Made by a program: the position numbers and the translations under genes
The notes under the pieces: generated by a model
Database searches by the model: none
The model's input: only the letters and a program-made list of their open reading frames with translations
Told to the model about the DNA's origin: nothing
Part shown: positions 22,614 to 29,575 of the stretch, one piece after another
Position numbering within the stretch: position 1 is the stretch's first letter
How the letters are laid out: each line of letters opens with the position of its first letter
IMG/VR virus record: IMGVR_UViG_3300025727_000028
Location: 1-36,751 of that record
Origin: a virus
Reading direction: 5' to 3' (one strand)
DNA: 36,751 nucleotides

Positions 22614-23549
22614 TTAATATTTTTCAAACGTCAAATCTCTTTCTCTAATTCTATAAAAATCACAATTTAATACTTCTTTTATTTCATTCATACGCTCAAT
22701 ATCTTTTTTCTTTAACTTGCCATTAAAATAATGGTTATCTTCATCCCATTCTATCACTATATTATATATCGATTCATAATAATCCACAAAATATCCAGCT
22801 ACCTTTTTCTCTCCGCCATTCATTGCATGTTGTCCATTCCATCCATTATATTTATTTAACCAATCAAAGTACTCGCAAGCAACTTTATTAAAACCAATAA
22901 TGCTTCCGGTTAATCCAATTCTTTCAATAACAGCTTCTCGTTTATTTAACCTATTTAATTTACCTTCGTCAGTTTGATAAAATTTAAGTAATGATTTTCT
23001 TATTTTATCTTTAACATCTTTTCTACAAGATGGATTTTTATATCCTGCAAATCTTCCTTTATTGGCATTGCTAATTTTTTCACAGGTTTCTTCTGTTACT
23101 TCTCTATTAGAATTTCCATCAGCAGTTAATTGTGAATATTCACTACAAACAACCGGCGCGTTTGGAAATTTATTTTTATATTCTTGAAATGTTATATTGT
23201 GAGTATCTAAATGTCTAAAATGTATTTGTCTTAGTTTTTTCCCACATATTTGACATTTCATATAATCAATATTTTCAATACCTGATAGAAGTTTCCATTT
23301 TCTTTTGTCTAAATTTCTATTATCTATACCACGACACTTAATAGAACAATAATATTTATATCCAGTTCCTATATTTTTAAATTGAGTTTTATTACTACAT
23401 TCGTCTCTACTACATAATATTTCATTATCATTTTCTGCCATGAAATTTTGATAATAAGTCTCGTGAGATATATTAGGGTGATTTTTTGATAGATGTCGTG
23501 ATAACCACATCATTGTTTTAAAACTTTTATTACAAATTTGACATTTCAT
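22614..23549 (-). CDS. Zinc-finger homing-type endonuclease
   Basis: A 311-residue modular protein. Residues 3-24 form a C2H2-like finger (C3, C6, H19, H24). Cys pairs follow near 46-51 and 68-72, and a second finger starts at C99-C102. A NUMOD3-like helix repeat lies near 155-190 (CEKISNANKGRFAGYKNPS). The C-terminus, AGYFVDYY, IVIEWDEDNHY and FYRIRERD, has the acidic/His/Arg layout of Vsr- or EDxHD-like nucleases. The start is ATG 23549 after AAGGAGAAATAAA; the frame upstream runs through a structured element and is unlikely to be translated. It sits inside the 3' end of the deformylase gene, as a mobile homing gene would. Confidence 0.75.
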   Translation of the reverse strand: MKCQICNKSFKTMMWLSRHLSKNHPNISHETYYQNFMAENDNEILCSRDECSNKTQFKNIGTGYKYYCSIKCRGIDNRNLDKRKWKLLSGIENIDYMKCQICGKKLRQIHFRHLDTHNITFQEYKNKFPNAPVVCSEYSQLTADGNSNREVTEETCEKISNANKGRFAGYKNPSCRKDVKDKIRKSLLKFYQTDEGKLNRLNKREAVIERIGLTGSIIGFNKVACEYFDWLNKYNGWNGQHAMNGGEKKVAGYFVDYYESIYNIVIEWDEDNHYFNGKLKKKDIERMNEIKEVLNCDFYRIRERDLTFEKY

Positions 23550-23578
23550 TTTATTTCTCCTTAGTAGATTATTAATGT

Positions 23579-23648
23579 TATAGAACAAGTAATCCTTACT
23601 TACTAAGGTTTCGGGAAACGGTAGCAACTCCGCTGTCCTTGTCCTATA
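23579..23648 (-). other. Structured RNA/DNA element between deformylase and endonuclease
   Basis: An 11-bp closing stem (TATAGGACAAG with CTTGTTCTATA, one G-U) surrounds three smaller hairpins: CGG...CCG, GTTT-CCCG-AAAC and CCTTA-GTAAG-TAAGG. The cloverleaf-like layout is GC-richer than its surroundings. It lacks a T-loop (TTCRA), a hammerhead CUGAUGA or a recognisable intron core, so I cannot assign a class. It could be an intron relic, a regulatory RNA or the endonuclease's insertion-linked element. Confidence 0.5.
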
Positions 23649-23659
23649 ATAAATATCAT

Positions 23660-24298
23660 TTAATTTAAAATTGTCCATTTTTTGTCATTACCTAAATCAT
23701 TCATAACCTTTTTATATTTTAAATTTTTAATTTCTCCTGTTATATTATTTTTTACTTTTACTTTATCATTTCTTTCGTACATTTTATCATTTTTAAACGG
23801 AACTATTTTTTTCTCATAATCAAATATTGTTTTTCCGTTAAGATGTGAAATTTCATGTTGTACAGCGATTGCTTCAAGTAACCGTAAATCTTTATCATCT
23901 GCATTTTCTTTTTCCCAAATTCCTTTACCACTGTTTGTTGAAACTCCACTAAAATACCAATTACTTTCTTCTTGTTCTGTATGTACTATAATATTCTTAT
24001 ATCGTTTGGTGTGTACACCTTTCTTTGGATATGAGAGACATCCCTCATAAAAATCTATTTCGTCCCATTTTTCAATTACTGTTGGGTTGATTAGTATAAG
24101 TGGTTCTCTAACATTTACTACTGCTACTTGAGCGTCTATATTGCACTGTGGGGCTGCCAATCCGATTCCCGATTTATTTTTACTTAAAATCTGGAATAAT
24201 TCTGTTGCTATTTTTAACCCATCTTCAACTGAAACTTTTTTGAGTTTCTTATTTATAACCGGATTATGTTCTTTGTTGCAATTAATTATTTTTCGCAT
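23660..24298 (-). CDS. def: Peptide deformylase, altered C-terminus
   Basis: A 212-residue enzyme that removes N-formyl groups from new proteins. All three motifs are seen: GIGLAAPQ (44-51), EGCLSYP (85-91, metal Cys87) and QHEISH (147-152, metal His148/His152, catalytic Glu149). The usual HExxH Asp is Ser here (HEISH). After the catalytic domain an extra KVKVKNNITGEIKNLKYKK segment precedes a divergent end. That end appears to be a substitute supplied by the endonuclease insertion. It overlaps the upstream gene by 17 bases. Confidence 0.88.
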   Translation of the reverse strand: MRKIINCNKEHNPVINKKLKKVSVEDGLKIATELFQILSKNKSGIGLAAPQCNIDAQVAVVNVREPLILINPTVIEKWDEIDFYEGCLSYPKKGVHTKRYKNIIVHTEQEESNWYFSGVSTNSGKGIWEKENADDKDLRLLEAIAVQHEISHLNGKTIFDYEKKIVPFKNDKMYERNDKVKVKNNITGEIKNLKYKKVMNDLGNDKKWTILN

Positions 24299-24551
24299 AA
24301 ACCATCCTGTATACCTTATATAATCTGTTACAGTATTTAAAATCTAACTCACTTATATAACCGTCATCCATATAACCATATTCAAGTTTAGTAACATATT
24401 TAAAATCACTACTCCAATCTCTATCTGTACAATTCAATTCCTTACCTGGTGGTATTTTATACTCACCACCATTAACACGTTTTTTATTGTAGTCCGCCCA
24501 TTGAATCATAGTTGACCGTAAATGTTTAAGTTTTTTTAATACAGTATTCAT
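24282..24551 (-). CDS. Hypothetical protein with CNRLYKxY motif, 89 aa
   Basis: The start is ATG 24551 (ATGA overlap with the upstream stop, GTGGGG as ribosome site); a GTG two codons earlier is possible. The C-terminus SELDFKYCNRLYKVYRMVY carries the motif shared with three other proteins of the window. Basic N-terminus (VLKKLKHLRS). Role unknown. Confidence 0.58.
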   Translation of the reverse strand: MNTVLKKLKHLRSTMIQWADYNKKRVNGGEYKIPPGKELNCTDRDWSSDFKYVTKLEYGYMDDGYISELDFKYCNRLYKVYRMVYAKNN

Positions 24552-24829
24552 CCCCACGTTTTCTTATTATACAACACTACTTGATATTCCAACAGTCTCC
24601 CACATTCATCACAGAAAATTGGAGTGATTGATTCAAAATTACTATATTGATTCAATACACGTTCACAATGATTTTCAACTTGTTCCCACTCTTCTGGTAC
24701 GTTCTTATTTAGAGTGTGTTGTTCAACACTTTCATCACAACATTTAGTTCGAAATGCATATAGTTCCGCATCGGGATTCTCTTTGGACTTAAAATAATTT
24801 CTATCCATTATTGTAAGTTCGGACATCAT
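24548..24829 (-). CDS. Cysteine-rich hypothetical protein, 93 aa
   Basis: Contains KCCDESVEQH, HCERVL and IFCDECGRLLEYQVVLY. The last is a C-x2-C knuckle that with the first Cys pair could bind zinc. ATGA overlaps link it to both neighbours. No family recognised. Confidence 0.58.
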   Translation of the reverse strand: MMSELTIMDRNYFKSKENPDAELYAFRTKCCDESVEQHTLNKNVPEEWEQVENHCERVLNQYSNFESITPIFCDECGRLLEYQVVLYNKKTWG

Positions 24830-25074
24830 TTGTCTAATGCCGTTGAATTACCATCTATCACCCAAACTCCACGGAGATATTCTTTAAGTAACCCACTTTC
24901 TGCATTACGACGTAAAACAAAATCTTCGTGGGTTTCGTTATCTAATCGCTTAGGACCTTTTAATCCTGCAGAGATTTGGTATCGTTCTTCCAGAAATACT
25001 TCCTGACTCATATACTTTTGACGTGGTGTTCCTTCTCCTGGTTTTGTTATTGGCTTCATTGGTTTTAATGTCAT
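24826..25074 (-). CDS. Hypothetical protein, 82 aa
   Basis: Proline/lysine-rich start (TLKPMKPITKPGEGTPRQKY), then a helical body (HEDFVLRRNAESGLLKEYL). Preceded by GGGAGAAATAAA-ATG. Overlaps the next gene by ATGA. Unknown function. Confidence 0.52.
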   Translation of the reverse strand: MTLKPMKPITKPGEGTPRQKYMSQEVFLEERYQISAGLKGPKRLDNETHEDFVLRRNAESGLLKEYLRGVWVIDGNSTALDK

Positions 25075-25214
25075 TTTATTTCTCCCATCTTTTTTCTGTA
25101 AAGTTCAGCGTCAGGATCATCTTTTGCCCAGAATTTAGTTCCATCCTTTAACTCATACTGTTTATAATTATGAGCTATATGAAACGGTGTATCTTTTTTC
25201 TTTTTTCTTGCCAT
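25071..25214 (-). CDS. Small basic protein, 47 aa
   Basis: ATG 25214 (TAATG overlap with upstream gene) to TGA 25073-25071 (ATGA overlap with next). MARKKKKDTPFHIAHNYKQY, then DGTKFWAKDDPDAELYRKKM. The lysine run suggests nucleic-acid contact. The tight coupling supports a real gene. Confidence 0.65.
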   Translation of the reverse strand: MARKKKKDTPFHIAHNYKQYELKDGTKFWAKDDPDAELYRKKMGEIK

Positions 25215-25438
25215 TATTTTATTGCCTCTGTTAATTTAATACCTGCATTAAAACCCATATTATAAGCATTATCTATTTTAGATTCTATACCAGTATCTAT
25301 TATATTCCACCATAACATTGCTGATACTATCCACATCCACGTTGATATTTTTAATCCAAACATAGTACTGGACATCTGTTCATTCATCCACATTGTAACA
25401 GTATTAAATGGTTTTATAACCCAATTCATTAATTCCAT
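25214..25438 (-). CDS. Small membrane protein, 74 aa
   Basis: One membrane helix in the middle (ISTWMWIVSAMLWWNII), an amphipathic N-terminal half rich in Met/Trp and a short tail with FNAGIK. Unknown function. It follows the 144-residue basic protein by 2 bases. Confidence 0.58.
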   Translation of the reverse strand: MELMNWVIKPFNTVTMWMNEQMSSTMFGLKISTWMWIVSAMLWWNIIDTGIESKIDNAYNMGFNAGIKLTEAIK

Positions 25439-25440
25439 AT

Positions 25441-25875
25441 TTATTCTTCTCCGAGTTTGTGATTTAAAAAATCTTTTTGTTTTTTGATTGCTTTCTTTAA
25501 CGCTACTTTCCGTTCCTTATCCATAGCAAGTAACATCTGTTGTTTAGTTCTACGTTTCGTTTTCTTCTTGGATGGTATAACTTTCGTAGGTTTTAATGTA
25601 CCTTTGAGTTTAGGTTGTTCTTTACCCTTATGAAAAACATTACCATCCACATCAACAAATTCTGACATCCAATGCCATCCAACTGGACGACCGGTTGGAC
25701 TATATGCTGATTTTGATTTTTCAACTGGGTAGTCTCGTGCCATAACCATATTAACACACATACTACACTTTACGGATACCGCTTCATCTCCTACACTTTT
25801 AACTTCACGTCCACATGAACATTCCATATAACGAATTCCATCTACTTCATATGAGTTACTTACTTTTTGTTTCAT
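25441..25875 (-). CDS. Conserved phage zinc-ribbon/basic-tail protein
   Basis: A 144-residue protein with cysteines CSCGR near residue 19 and KCSMC near 36, forming a zinc ribbon. A block RPVGWHWMSEFVDVDGNVFH with KGKEQPKLKGTLKPTK follows; I recall it from other phages. The long lysine-rich tail (KKKTKRRTKQQM) suggests nucleic-acid binding. Function not assigned. Confidence 0.62.
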   Translation of the reverse strand: MKQKVSNSYEVDGIRYMECSCGREVKSVGDEAVSVKCSMCVNMVMARDYPVEKSKSAYSPTGRPVGWHWMSEFVDVDGNVFHKGKEQPKLKGTLKPTKVIPSKKKTKRRTKQQMLLAMDKERKVALKKAIKKQKDFLNHKLGEE

Positions 25876-25890
25876 TTTGTTTTCCTTTGT

Positions 25891-26226
25891 TTATGCGACA
25901 CCAATGTCGCCTGTTTGTATTGCGTCATTAATTTTTTCTTCTAATACATCATCTAGTATGTCATCAAATGTTTTACCACTATTCCAATTATGTTTACTAT
26001 CCATAAATAATACTGGTTGTCCATGCTCTACTTTTAAATTTTCATATGTAGCGTCCTTATCAACTTCAATCAAATGTAAAATCATATGGTCATTCATATC
26101 TTGAAATAAATCCATCATTTCTACCATTTCATCTTCTGTCTTACCGTGGTATATTGTTTTAATGTCATTTGAGTTTATGCCTATGTCATCATCCGACATT
26201 ACAAGTAACCAACTTTTAGTATGCAT
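25891..26226 (-). CDS. Hypothetical acidic protein, 111 aa
   Basis: Starts MHTKSWLLVMSDDDIGINSN; rich in Asp/Glu/Met (MVEMMDLFQDMNDHMI). No motif recognised. Overlaps the preceding gene by 11 bases. Confidence 0.52.
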   Translation of the reverse strand: MHTKSWLLVMSDDDIGINSNDIKTIYHGKTEDEMVEMMDLFQDMNDHMILHLIEVDKDATYENLKVEHGQPVLFMDSKHNWNSGKTFDDILDDVLEEKINDAIQTGDIGVA

Positions 26227-26548
26227 CTTCAGATCCTTTATATTCTATAAATGGGATATTATTATCAAATTTAACATTACCTTCAACATCAGTATCTTCA
26301 AATAAAACATTCATTCTATTTCCAATGGATTTTTTCAATCTTTCCGCTTTATCCATTAATTGCCAACGACTATATTTTTCTGACCAAACTGGAAAATTCT
26401 TTGGGACCGTTTTAATAGTAACAGATATTGTATTTTTCCAATAAGTGTTGCTAGAAGTTATCGAAGCATTAAATCCCATTTTCTTTAACATCGGAATTAA
26501 CTCTTTACGATATTTACCTGCTAATTTTTTTACTTCATTATATACCAT
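26216..26548 (-). CDS. Hypothetical basic protein, 110 aa
   Basis: An alpha/beta protein (NEVKKLAGKYRKELIPMLKK, ISVTIKTVPKNFP). The helix-then-strand start resembles small phage proteins of unknown role. First gene after promoter P6, with AAGGACAAAATC upstream of the ATG. Confidence 0.52.
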   Translation of the reverse strand: MVYNEVKKLAGKYRKELIPMLKKMGFNASITSSNTYWKNTISVTIKTVPKNFPVWSEKYSRWQLMDKAERLKKSIGNRMNVLFEDTDVEGNVKFDNNIPFIEYKGSEDAY

Positions 26549-26575
26549 ATGATTTTGTCCTTTTAGTTTCCTTTG

Positions 26576-26604
26576 ATCTTACAACAAAAAAATGAGAAAG
26601 TCAA
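26576..26604 (-). promoter_or_regulatory. Sigma70-type phage promoter P6
   Basis: TTGACT (26604-26599), 17 bases, TAAGAT (26581-26576), followed by CAAAGG. It shares the TAAGATCAA form of the -10 region with the promoters at 2700 and 36499. Confidence 0.86.
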
Positions 26605-26614
26605 GTGTTATTTT

Positions 26615-26851
26615 TTATAATTCTGGGTGTGATTTGTCAAACCAAAAATCTTCATCATTAACATATTCCATATCTATATAGTCCATAATTTCGCCAGCAA
26701 GATTTTCATTAAATTTCCAAAAATCATCGCCAGACATTTCATTAATTTTTGTTATGTGAACTTCATCACTCGTTACATTCCACGATACATTATAATAAAT
26801 ATTAGTATCTTCATCAAAATACTCAAACTCTTCATCAAAAAACCAAGTCAT
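26615..26851 (-). CDS. Very acidic small protein, 78 aa
   Basis: An Asp/Glu- and aromatic-rich protein (MTWFFDEEFEYFDEDTNIYY, MDYIDMEYVNDEDFWFD). The composition resembles small phage proteins that mimic DNA or bind basic host proteins, but this is only suggestive. Directly follows another acidic gene from promoter P7. Confidence 0.55.
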   Translation of the reverse strand: MTWFFDEEFEYFDEDTNIYYNVSWNVTSDEVHITKINEMSGDDFWKFNENLAGEIMDYIDMEYVNDEDFWFDKSHPEL

Positions 26852-27052
26852 TTATCTATCTCCTAAATATTCTGGTTCTGATATCATATTTAATACTTCA
26901 TCATCATAAAGTTCTATTCCAACATTTTCTTCATATGCTCTCATAGGCATTTCTTCATTATATTCCAATTCAATATCATATAACTCACCAACATCAGGAC
27001 CGTCATATCTATCATCTATGAAATTTAATTCTGTATCATTTGTCGAGTTCAT
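26852..27052 (-). CDS. Very acidic small protein, 66 aa
   Basis: I choose ATG 27052 (MNSTNDTELNFIDDRYDGPD) because GGAG lies 7 bases upstream. The ATG at 27064 has no ribosome site and lies about 8 bases from the likely transcript start. The product is acidic throughout (VGELYDIELEYNEEMPM). Function unknown. Confidence 0.52.
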   Translation of the reverse strand: MNSTNDTELNFIDDRYDGPDVGELYDIELEYNEEMPMRAYEENVGIELYDDEVLNMISEPEYLGDR

Positions 27053-27078
27053 TAGTTTCTCCATTTAATTTCTATTAG

Positions 27079-27107
27079 AATATACGGAAAAGATCAATAC
27101 AAGTCAA
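27079..27107 (-). promoter_or_regulatory. Sigma70-type phage promoter P7
   Basis: TTGACT (27107-27102), 17 bases, TATATT (27084-27079). It drives the two acidic genes at 26852 and 26615. Confidence 0.86.
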
Positions 27108-27120
27108 GTGTTATTTTTGT

Positions 27121-28062
27121 TTATTTATTTTTATTTTCTACGACTGGATAGTGTATTCCACGATCTTGTGGGACTGTTGGAGTTTCCTTTATAACTTTTG
27201 TTTCTTCTATAACCTTATCTAACTTTTTTTCAGTAATATCCGGTTCTATTGTTTCTTTAACAAGTTTCTCAAATAATGGTTTATCTTCACCATATAGTTT
27301 CCACCACTTTTTTCGTTTCTTTGGTTCTGTATTTTCTGGTGGAGTGTGATGTTCTGCTCTATGAACCATTGCTATGTTATATGCAATAACTAATACGACA
27401 GCCATTGGGTCAAACACGAAAATGAGGATGAATATAAAAAACTTAACTACTGTATCTATATCGGTTTTGAATGTTCTGGCAAGATAGATAGCTGGACCTA
27501 CATCAACACCGGTTTCAATTAATACTGTTTTTAAATCTCCAATATCTTCTTTAATATCTAATATTTGTTCATTTAGGTTTAAAATTTTTGGGTTGTAATC
27601 TTCACGGAGTTTTCGTCTGGCTGTAATATAGTTGTCCGGTAATAATGCTACAGATTGTTCTAATTCACTTTTTAGATATACCTTATCTTCTTCTAACTGT
27701 TCTAATCTATCTTCTTTGTAAATCAGTTTTGTAGATTGTTTCTCAAACTCTACTGTGGCCCCTTGATAGGCATTGGATAAGAATCCGAATATACCTGCTG
27801 ATGTAATTCCAACTAAAGTTATTGTTCCAACCAATAGATAAGTTTTCATAAACCCATTTATTTTAGTCCAATACCGATATAAGAATGATGCTGTTACTAA
27901 CTTTGCAAACTCTAATGATCCTGCCATTATCACTACTGCTAATGCTGCTCCGGCGAATAATTTTGATAATCCATATACTGAATAGAATGCCGCACTACCC
28001 GCTACGAGTAGTGCTGCTAATCCTACTAAATATGGAAATGTTTTACTATTTTGCGTCTCCAC
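27121..28062 (-). CDS. Multi-helix membrane protein with coiled coil
   Basis: A 313-residue protein. Three hydrophobic helices lie in the first 110 residues (YLVGLAALLVAGSAAFYSVY; LFAGAALAVVIMAGSLEFAK; TYLLVGTITLVGITSAGIFG). A charged coiled coil spans about 110-180 (KEDRLEQLEEDKVYLKSELE). A fourth helix (FFIFILIFVFDPMAVVLVIA) and a basic/acidic cytoplasmic tail follow. The FDPMAV helix end is a mark of a family I recall in marine phages with no function known. It may organise something at the inner membrane. It begins just after a 61-residue helical protein. Confidence 0.65.
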   Translation of the reverse strand: METQNSKTFPYLVGLAALLVAGSAAFYSVYGLSKLFAGAALAVVIMAGSLEFAKLVTASFLYRYWTKINGFMKTYLLVGTITLVGITSAGIFGFLSNAYQGATVEFEKQSTKLIYKEDRLEQLEEDKVYLKSELEQSVALLPDNYITARRKLREDYNPKILNLNEQILDIKEDIGDLKTVLIETGVDVGPAIYLARTFKTDIDTVVKFFIFILIFVFDPMAVVLVIAYNIAMVHRAEHHTPPENTEPKKRKKWWKLYGEDKPLFEKLVKETIEPDITEKKLDKVIEETKVIKETPTVPQDRGIHYPVVENKNK

Positions 28063-28083
28063 ATGATCTCTCCAATTACTTTG

Positions 28084-28269
28084 TTATTCATCTTCTAACT
28101 CGATGAGATTTAAAATAATAGATATTTTATCTTCCATTATTTCTAATCTACCAGCGAGTTCTTTTACTGGAATAACCTTTCCTTCGGCGTCGAATAAGTT
28201 TGACCTTAATCTCTCCATCGAAAGTTGTAACTGTTCAATATGTTCTAATATTCTATTTTTTCTTAACAT
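28084..28269 (-). CDS. Small coiled-coil protein, 61 aa
   Basis: Almost wholly helical with heptad-like spacing (ILEHIEQLQLSMERLRSNLF, LAGRLEIMEDKISIILNLIE). It may partner the coiled coil of the next gene's membrane protein, 22 bases away. Function unknown. Confidence 0.55.
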   Translation of the reverse strand: MLRKNRILEHIEQLQLSMERLRSNLFDAEGKVIPVKELAGRLEIMEDKISIILNLIELEDE

Positions 28270-28309
28270 TTAATGTATCCTTAATAGTAATAAATATAAT
28301 ATATATTAA

Positions 28310-28495
28310 CTATTGTTTAGATTCTTCTACTGATGCTTTTCTATATCCGGTAACTAATTTCTTCAATTCACCGAGAGCTTTTCGTGCTCTACCACCTGCT
28401 GCTTTGTTACCCTTTTCAGAATATATTTCATGGTTTTCTGAAAATTCAGTGTATAGTTTAGTAATCTGTTCGTTTAGTTCATTTAATTTACTCAT
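28310..28495 (-). CDS. Hc1-like (histone H1-like) small protein
   Basis: A 61-residue helical protein with EKGNKAAGGRARKALGELKK. This resembles the KGNKAAGTRxRKxMQELK core of the Hc1 family of small DNA-binding proteins known from Bacteroidota and Chlamydiae. A nucleoid or DNA-binding role is inferred. Overlaps the J-domain gene's stop by 8 bases. Confidence 0.62.
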   Translation of the reverse strand: MSKLNELNEQITKLYTEFSENHEIYSEKGNKAAGGRARKALGELKKLVTGYRKASVEESKQ

Positions 28496-29072
28496 CGTTT
28501 TTCTCCTCGTTAATGTTTAGTCCGAGAGATTTTAACATTCCCTCTTTCACTATTTCTTTATTTTCTTCTGGGGTATCTTTCCATTGCCAAGCGTAAGTTC
28601 CTTTGAGTTCATGTATCTTCTCTGTAAGTTTCTTTACACTTTCTTCTAAATACTTACTATCATCTTTTTTAATTTTAGAAATGTCAATTCCTAATTCCAT
28701 TGCTATTTCCATCACTCTTGACCAATCTTTATTCTTTACTGATCCTAATGCTTCTTTGTATAAATCTACTAATTTATTATGCCTAACTTGAGAAATATTT
28801 TTGTTTTCAAGTTTATCAGGATGAGTTTTTTGAGCTATCTTTTTAAATACTATATTCACATCCTTTTCTGGAATATCATATTCAATAGGATCCGTAGCTA
28901 CTCTTTTAGCATCTTTAGAAGTTTTTTTCTTTCTAAAATACTCACCAAATTCCTTTTCAAACTCAACTAAACTATCATTAAAAATAAATGTAGTTTCTTC
29001 AAGTTCAGTTTTTAAATATAGGATTTGATGTTGTAACTTTTTTCTTTTTAATTCTAATAACTTATCATTCAC
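28488..29072 (-). CDS. J-domain (DnaJ-like) protein
   Basis: A 194-residue protein. A J-like core lies at about 66-110, with FKKIAQKTHPDK giving the HPD loop at 84-86 between two helices. The N-terminal half is a charged helix and the C-terminal half is helical with no Gly/Phe or zinc region, so it is a minimal J protein. It would stimulate an Hsp70 ATPase. No DnaK is seen in the window, so the partner is presumably the host's. It lies near the hsp20-groES-groEL unit, in line with a chaperone theme. Confidence 0.75.
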   Translation of the reverse strand: MNDKLLELKRKKLQHQILYLKTELEETTFIFNDSLVEFEKEFGEYFRKKKTSKDAKRVATDPIEYDIPEKDVNIVFKKIAQKTHPDKLENKNISQVRHNKLVDLYKEALGSVKNKDWSRVMEIAMELGIDISKIKKDDSKYLEESVKKLTEKIHELKGTYAWQWKDTPEENKEIVKEGMLKSLGLNINEEKNDE

Positions 29073-29299
29073 TACGACTGTGGCATATTATATCTATTCA
29101 ACCAAATGTATAAAGCTTCTTTTTCATCTTTACTCAACAACTCAAATATTTCTGGTTGGACTGGGAGTTCTATTAAATCTATTCTATCTTCACCGTCACC
29201 ATAAACTCTTTTACCATCACCTTCTCCTGGATCAATTCCAAGTTCTTTTAATCTACGTATTAAAATTTTAAAGTTGACCATTTCCTGTTTATTGGACAT
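29072..29299 (-). CDS. Hypothetical protein, 75 aa
   Basis: A soluble alpha/beta protein (VNFKILIRRLKELGIDPGEG, LPVQPEIFELLSKDEKEALY). Ends in the start of the J-domain gene (1-base overlap). Unknown function. Confidence 0.55.
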   Translation of the reverse strand: MSNKQEMVNFKILIRRLKELGIDPGEGDGKRVYGDGEDRIDLIELPVQPEIFELLSKDEKEALYIWLNRYNMPQS

Positions 29300-29337
29300 A
29301 ATATACTTCTCCTGTTGGTAATAAATATAGATTTTAC

Positions 29338-29520
29338 CTAAATATCATCAAATTCTGCGTCTATTATAGTCATACAGAAATAGAACTTATTACCATTGCG
29401 AAGTACTGCGTCTGCACCGTATTTATCTTTCCAGTAATCTGTTCCCTTTTCATTTGTTTTATCTACATCCATTTTACCTAATACTTGATATAAAGTATCT
29501 TTTACATTTATTATATCCAT
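29338..29520 (-). CDS. Hypothetical protein, 60 aa
   Basis: A small alpha/beta protein (MDIINVKDTLYQVLGKMDVD, DAVLRNGNKFYFCMTIIDAE). Probably read through from the groEL message, 55 bases after its stop, past a hairpin. Unknown function. Confidence 0.52.
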   Translation of the reverse strand: MDIINVKDTLYQVLGKMDVDKTNEKGTDYWKDKYGADAVLRNGNKFYFCMTIIDAEFDDI

Positions 29521-29535
29521 TTATAATATCCATAA

Positions 29536-29564
29536 TAGTGGGACCACTTATTGTGATCCCACTA
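29536..29564 (-). other. Hairpin after groEL
   Basis: An inverted repeat TAGTGGGA / TCCCACTA with a 13-base loop lies between groEL and the next gene. No T-run follows on the minus strand, so it may be an RNA-stabilising or processing hairpin rather than a full terminator. A related AGTGGG/CCCACT stem lies between hsp20 and groES. Confidence 0.5.
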
Positions 29565-29575
29565 CCAATGTGGAT

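Noticed and set aside
22550-23660. Group I intron containing the endonuclease gene
   Set aside because: There is no space for the 3' half of an intron core after the endonuclease stop, and no P7-type elements are seen upstream. A free-standing homing insertion fits better.
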